Below are positions 31,877 through 35,066 of a DNA stretch of 35,066 bases, piece after piece. The notes under the pieces were generated by a model. The model did no database searches. It was given only the letters and a program-made list of their open reading frames with translations, and was not told the DNA's origin. Each line of letters begins with the position of its first letter. The first letter of the stretch is position 1. The position numbers and the translations under genes are program-made. Origin of the DNA: Anaerovirgula multivorans (GTDB lineage Bacteria > Bacillota > Clostridia > Peptostreptococcales > Natronincolaceae); the NCBI RefSeq assembly GCF_900188145.1, contig NZ_FZOJ01000040.1, forward strand, positions 1 through 35,066, in the 5' to 3' direction.

Positions 31877-32593
31877 CTATTTTAAGACATTCTCTTCTTC
31901 CCCATTAATGAAAACATCCTCGATCAATTGCAAGTGCTTTGCCATTGCTAAAGAAGCCTTCTTTGGGTCTCTATGTTTTATAGCAGAATATATTTCTTCA
32001 TGTTGCTGAATCAAAATTTCTTTATTCTCTTTATTACTGAGAATTTTTTCTCTGGCTTCCTTGATAAAGGTATCCATGAGGGAAGATATGGCATTCAATA
32101 CATTTAGTATTAATACATTTCTTGAAGCTTGAGCTATTTTATAGTGAAATTGTTTATCCACAACAACACTGATGGATTCTTCTTCTGCGCTCCTTAATTG
32201 ACCTATTACCTCTTCTAGCTCTTTAATTTCCTCTTCATTAATCCTTAGTGCTGCCAAAGAAACAGTCTCGATTTCTAAAATATTTCTTAACTCCAATATA
32301 TCTCTGGGCTTTCCTTTATTTAACATAAATACAACCGATAAGGGTTCAATTAAAGTCTTATCAAAATTGACTTTTATAAAGCTTCCTTCACCCTGTTTTA
32401 CTTCGGTAATCCCTATAATTTCTAATGCTCTTAAGGCTTCCCTAACTGAAGGTCTACTTACTTCTAAAGATTCTGCTAGGTCCCTTTCAGAAGGTAGTTT
32501 ATCTCCTTGTTTTAATGTTCCATCAATAATCATATTTTGAATTTGTTGTATGATTTGCTCATATACCTTAGTATTCTTTATTGGTTTAAACAT
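31877..32593 (-). CDS. GntR-family regulator, FadR/LldR type (238 aa)
   Basis: An N-terminal winged helix (KVYEQIIQQIQNMIIDGTLKQGDKLPSERDLAESLEVSRPSVREALRALEIIGITEVKQGEGSFI) followed by an all-helical FCD sensor domain with the expected metal-binding histidines (FHYKIAQASRN, QHEEIYSAI, AMAKHLQLIED). Proteins of this type repress lactate or pyruvate genes and release DNA on binding the substrate. It lies just upstream of the lactate genes in the same direction, and its operator type (TGGT-N3-ACCA) occurs three times among them. The ATG at 32593 has AGAGGA 5 nt upstream; an ATG six codons earlier overlaps that site. I see no operator copy before its own gene. Confidence 0.9.
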   Translation of the reverse strand: MFKPIKNTKVYEQIIQQIQNMIIDGTLKQGDKLPSERDLAESLEVSRPSVREALRALEIIGITEVKQGEGSFIKVNFDKTLIEPLSVVFMLNKGKPRDILELRNILEIETVSLAALRINEEEIKELEEVIGQLRSAEEESISVVVDKQFHYKIAQASRNVLILNVLNAISSLMDTFIKEAREKILSNKENKEILIQQHEEIYSAIKHRDPKKASLAMAKHLQLIEDVFINGEEENVLK

Positions 32594-32721
32594 AGGATTC
32601 CTCTTTCGCATATACTATTTTTAACTATTTTCATTGTATCAGCATAAAAATCAATAATCAAGAAATGAATAGGACAGAAGATATGAAAAACAAATATCCT
32701 TCTGTCCTATATTTCACTTTT

Positions 32722-33207
32722 CTAATAACCTTCTGCTTGTCTCTGATGGTTAATTTGATTTTTTAATAAGTAGCCCGCTTCTATGTCTTCCCATGTAAAG
32801 CCAAGTTTTCTTCCTAAAGATAAAAAACCTTCAAATAAATCAACATAATCTTCTTCTCTCAAAGTCTGATAAAAATTTGTACTCTTTCTAAAAATTTCTT
32901 GAAATTGTTGAACTAAATCTCTAGGATTTTCTTTCATATGAAACTGAGCATCATCAAATCCCTCATCTAACCCTATACTCAATAAAAAGTGCAAACAATC
33001 TACATATTCCTCTAGGATAACGTTCTTAGGAGAAGATGCCTTCTTGCTCCAAAACTTAAAGCACCTCGTTTCATTTGCCAGTTCTCCTAGTTCTACTTCA
33101 AGAGCCAATATTTTAGCTGGTGCTAAGTCTTTATTATATAATTCATGATTCTTAAGTATTGTTTCATCCAGCTGCTTTTGAATGTCAAATAACTGCCGCA
33201 TGTTCAT
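32722..33207 (-). CDS. Dimeric (all-alpha) dUTPase-like NTP pyrophosphatase (161 aa)
   Basis: A helical MazG/dUTPase_2 superfamily protein. The metal-binding pattern is visible as EVELGELANE (Glu39, Glu42) and EEYVDCLHFLLSIG (Glu67, Asp70), separated by the KFW segment typical of dimeric dUTPases. The family hydrolyses dUTP (or dUDP) to dUMP and keeps uracil out of DNA. The start at ATG 33207 has GGGAGGG 6 nt upstream; the earlier ATGs overlap that site. It is transcribed alone, away from argH. A related nucleotide specificity cannot be excluded. Confidence 0.82.
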   Translation of the reverse strand: MNMRQLFDIQKQLDETILKNHELYNKDLAPAKILALEVELGELANETRCFKFWSKKASSPKNVILEEYVDCLHFLLSIGLDEGFDDAQFHMKENPRDLVQQFQEIFRKSTNFYQTLREEDYVDLFEGFLSLGRKLGFTWEDIEAGYLLKNQINHQRQAEGY

Positions 33208-33453
33208 GATCATCCCTCCCCTTTTTTTCATAGGTTATGTACAATTGGCTTTTTCAATATTGTAGCATAACTACGTAGAAAAAACTATCGCAATATTATT
33301 CATTTTACCAATGGAAGTTTCTATTGTTTTTTTCCAAGGTTCTAGGGAACAATAACTATTACATCCTTGTAACATCGCTATAATACCTTCCTTTAATTAG
33401 GAATAATTACCTAAGAACATTAGAAAAATAAGATCTCTTAATACTTTATCCTA

Positions 33454-33482
33454 TTGACTTTAATATTTATGTAATATATAGT
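33454..33482 (+). promoter_or_regulatory. argH promoter
   Basis: TTGACT (33454-33459), a 17-bp spacer and TATAGT (33477-33482). It lies 28 bp upstream of the argH start codon. Confidence 0.75.
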
Positions 33483-33497
33483 ATGAATATACATTTT
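33483..33497 (+). promoter_or_regulatory. ARG-box-like ArgR site at argH
   Basis: ATGAATATACATTTT directly follows the -10 box. The Bacillus ARG box is ATGAATAAAAATTCA, so the left half matches and the right half only partly. Position suits repression by ArgR with arginine. Confidence 0.45.
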
Positions 33498-33510
33498 GGA
33501 GGTGGATTTT

Positions 33511-34911
33511 ATGGATCATAAAGAAAAAGCTCTTTGGAGTGGTCGTTTTGCCAGTTCCCCAGCAGAAATTATGCAAAAGTATAGTCAATCATTAGATGTA
33601 GATTGGCATTTCTATAGAGAAGACCTACAAGGCAGTAAAGCTCATGGTAAGATGCTTCATTCCATCGGAATTTTAGATCAACAGGAATTAGAGAAAATTT
33701 TACAGGCTCTAGAGGAGATTGAGCAGGAAGTGGACAATGGTTCTCTCCAACCTAAAATTTCTCTAGAGGACGTTCATATGAACCTAGAGTCAAGACTCAT
33801 CGAAAAGCTAGGCCCTTTAGGGGCAAAAATACATACAGGTCGCTCTAGAAATGACCAGGTTGCCACAGACTATAGATTGTATATGAAGAAATCCATCAAT
33901 ATCATTGAAGAGAAAATGTTGTTTTTCCTAGAGACGCTTTTAAAAAGAGCAGAAAAGGATGTGGATATTATTGTTCCTGGTTTTACCCATTTACAGCATG
34001 CTCAACCTATCTCTTTAGGACATTATTGGATGGCTTACTTTTGGAAGTTTGCTCGAGATATAAAGAGACTGAAGAACGCCTATCATACAACGGATGTAAA
34101 TCCTTTAGGGGCAGGTGCTCTAGCAGGGTCTACGCTTCCTCTAGATAGGGAATTTACTAGAAAAGAATTAGGCTTTGCAATAAATAGTGAAAATAGTTTA
34201 GATACTGTATCCGACAGAGATTATCTTTTAGAATTTCTATTTGCAGCCTCTACCTTTGTTTTACATACCAGCGGTCTTAGTGAAGATTTAATTCTATGGT
34301 GTACTTCAGAGTTTGATTTTATAGAACCACCTGATGCTTTTTGTACAGGCTCCAGCATGATGCCTAACAAAAAAAATCCTGATGCTTTAGAGTTGACAAG
34401 AGGGAAGACAAGTGGAGTTTTAAGCAGTCTTTATGATTTAATGATTAATGTAAAAGGCCTGCCCCTCACCTATAATAGGGATTTACAGGAGGATAAACGT
34501 CCTGTTCTTCATACCATCTACACCGTCAATATGATACTGGATGTACTAACCCCTTTAATAGAAGGTATTACAATAAAGGAAGAAAATATTGCTCCTCATT
34601 TAACCAAGGGTTTTCTATTGGCGACAGATGTTGCGGAATACTTGGTTACAAAGGGCATCCCCTTTAGAGAAACTCATGAGATCGTAGGGGGACTTGTTCA
34701 ATTCTGCATCAAGCATCATAAAAACCTTGAGGATTTAACGCTAGAAGAGTGGCAAAGTTATTGTCCTACTTTTGGAAGAGATGTGTATGACATCTTGTCA
34801 CCTCAGCTGGCAGTAGATCGTAGAAAAACCTTTGGAGGTACTGCCAGAAGTGAAGTGAAGCGTCAATTAACTGCAGGCTTAGAGTTAATTGCATCTTTTA
34901 AAAAACTTTAA
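33511..34911 (+). CDS. argH: Argininosuccinate lyase (466 aa)
   Basis: A fumarase/aspartase superfamily enzyme, which cleaves argininosuccinate to arginine and fumarate in the last step of arginine synthesis. WSGRF near the start, TGRSRNDQVATD near 110, FTHLQHAQP near 155 and the signature loop GSSMMPNKKNPD near 280, with the catalytic serine, are all intact. Length is standard. The ATG at 33511 has GGAGGTGG upstream; a TTG at 33496 would overlap that site. argG is not next to it in this window, so argH is either alone or starts an operon that continues to the right. Confidence 0.95.
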   Translation: MDHKEKALWSGRFASSPAEIMQKYSQSLDVDWHFYREDLQGSKAHGKMLHSIGILDQQELEKILQALEEIEQEVDNGSLQPKISLEDVHMNLESRLIEKLGPLGAKIHTGRSRNDQVATDYRLYMKKSINIIEEKMLFFLETLLKRAEKDVDIIVPGFTHLQHAQPISLGHYWMAYFWKFARDIKRLKNAYHTTDVNPLGAGALAGSTLPLDREFTRKELGFAINSENSLDTVSDRDYLLEFLFAASTFVLHTSGLSEDLILWCTSEFDFIEPPDAFCTGSSMMPNKKNPDALELTRGKTSGVLSSLYDLMINVKGLPLTYNRDLQEDKRPVLHTIYTVNMILDVLTPLIEGITIKEENIAPHLTKGFLLATDVAEYLVTKGIPFRETHEIVGGLVQFCIKHHKNLEDLTLEEWQSYCPTFGRDVYDILSPQLAVDRRKTFGGTARSEVKRQLTAGLELIASFKKL

Positions 34912-35066
34912 TTTTAATATATGTGTACTCTTCTATAAATAAATATATGTGTAGGGGGGACGACAGACCGAGCTAAATTGCATTATTATTCCATTGTATT
35001 TTCCATGGGTTTCATGATAAATAAGCAAGTATTTTTAAGTATTAAGGAATATTTACAAAATCGGAG
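34912..35066. other. Gene-free right edge
   Basis: No coding region is supported. A 12-bp direct repeat AATATATGTGTA occurs twice within about 40 bp just after argH (about 34916-34954), and GGGGGG follows the second copy. No clear terminator hairpin follows argH within the window. Confidence 0.4.

Larger units (their letters stand above)
33208..33510. other. Divergent spacer between dUTPase gene and argH
   Basis: About 300 bp, AT-rich. The right end holds the argH promoter and an ARG-box-like site, listed separately. ATTGTT and AACAAT (33323-33328, 33348-33353) form a weak inverted repeat. I see no T-box or other riboswitch. Confidence 0.5.

Noticed and set aside
33208..33510. T-box or other leader RNA upstream of argH
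   Set aside because: The promoter lies only 28 bp before the start codon, leaving no room for a leader RNA.

Overview
The window is AT-rich DNA from an anaerobic, endospore-forming Firmicute, most likely an Alkaliphilus/Natronincola-type member of the Clostridia. The evidence is a GerA-type germination receptor operon behind a sigma-G-like promoter, a tungsten aldehyde oxidoreductase, an electron-bifurcating lactate dehydrogenase with its Etf pair, Firmicute lipoproteins and strong GGAGG ribosome binding sites. The genus is inferred. No tRNA, rRNA, CRISPR array or intact transposase was found.

Layout. (1) 1-6100, minus strand: a tungsten-enzyme module with an AOR-family oxidoreductase, two MoaD/ThiS-like small proteins and a radical SAM/SPASM maturase. 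An AcoR-type sigma-54 activator lies upstream. A near-consensus -24/-12 promoter precedes the AOR gene, and three related GTTC-N7-GAAC-type sites lie at the 3' end of the activator gene. (2) 6236-11375, plus strand: gerAA-gerAB-gerAC, then a second gerAB and a decayed start of a second gerAC. (3) 11452-13407: an orphan Mo/W-bisPGD oxidoreductase. (4) 13443-14577, minus strand: lrgAB copy 1 with its own promoter and operator-like palindrome. (5) 14647-15919, minus strand: manA and a ROK sugar kinase gene reduced to its two ends. (6) 16147-25135: a complete autoinducer-2 (Lsr) uptake and breakdown locus. lsrACDB runs leftward and lsrR-lsrK-cupin-lsrF runs rightward from a shared 374-bp control region that holds two copies of AACAAAT-N15-ATTTGTT. 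(7) 25136-25599: a gene-free stretch with a terminator, a structured element and a perfect 19-bp hairpin. (8) 25600-32593, minus strand: a lactate regulon of lrgAB copy 2, larA, etfB/etfA (lctBC), lctD and a FadR-type GntR regulator. The same 20-bp operator precedes lrgA and larA, and a degenerate copy precedes etfB. (9) 32722-34911: a dimeric dUTPase and argH with an ARG-box-like promoter.

How the genes work together. In the lactate block, LrgAB probably carries lactate or pyruvate, LarA interconverts L- and D-lactate, and LctD-EtfAB oxidises D-lactate to pyruvate by flavin-based electron bifurcation, all under the GntR repressor. In the Lsr block, LsrB-LsrACD imports AI-2, LsrK phosphorylates it, phospho-AI-2 relieves LsrR, and LsrF cleaves the isomerised product. 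The isomerase gene lsrG is absent, and a small cupin sits in its place. In the first block, the sigma-54 activator would switch on the AOR enzyme, and the MoaD-like proteins and radical SAM enzyme would help to mature it.

Several start codons were moved downstream of the longest possible reading frame because a good Shine-Dalgarno sequence fits the internal start better. These are noted gene by gene.
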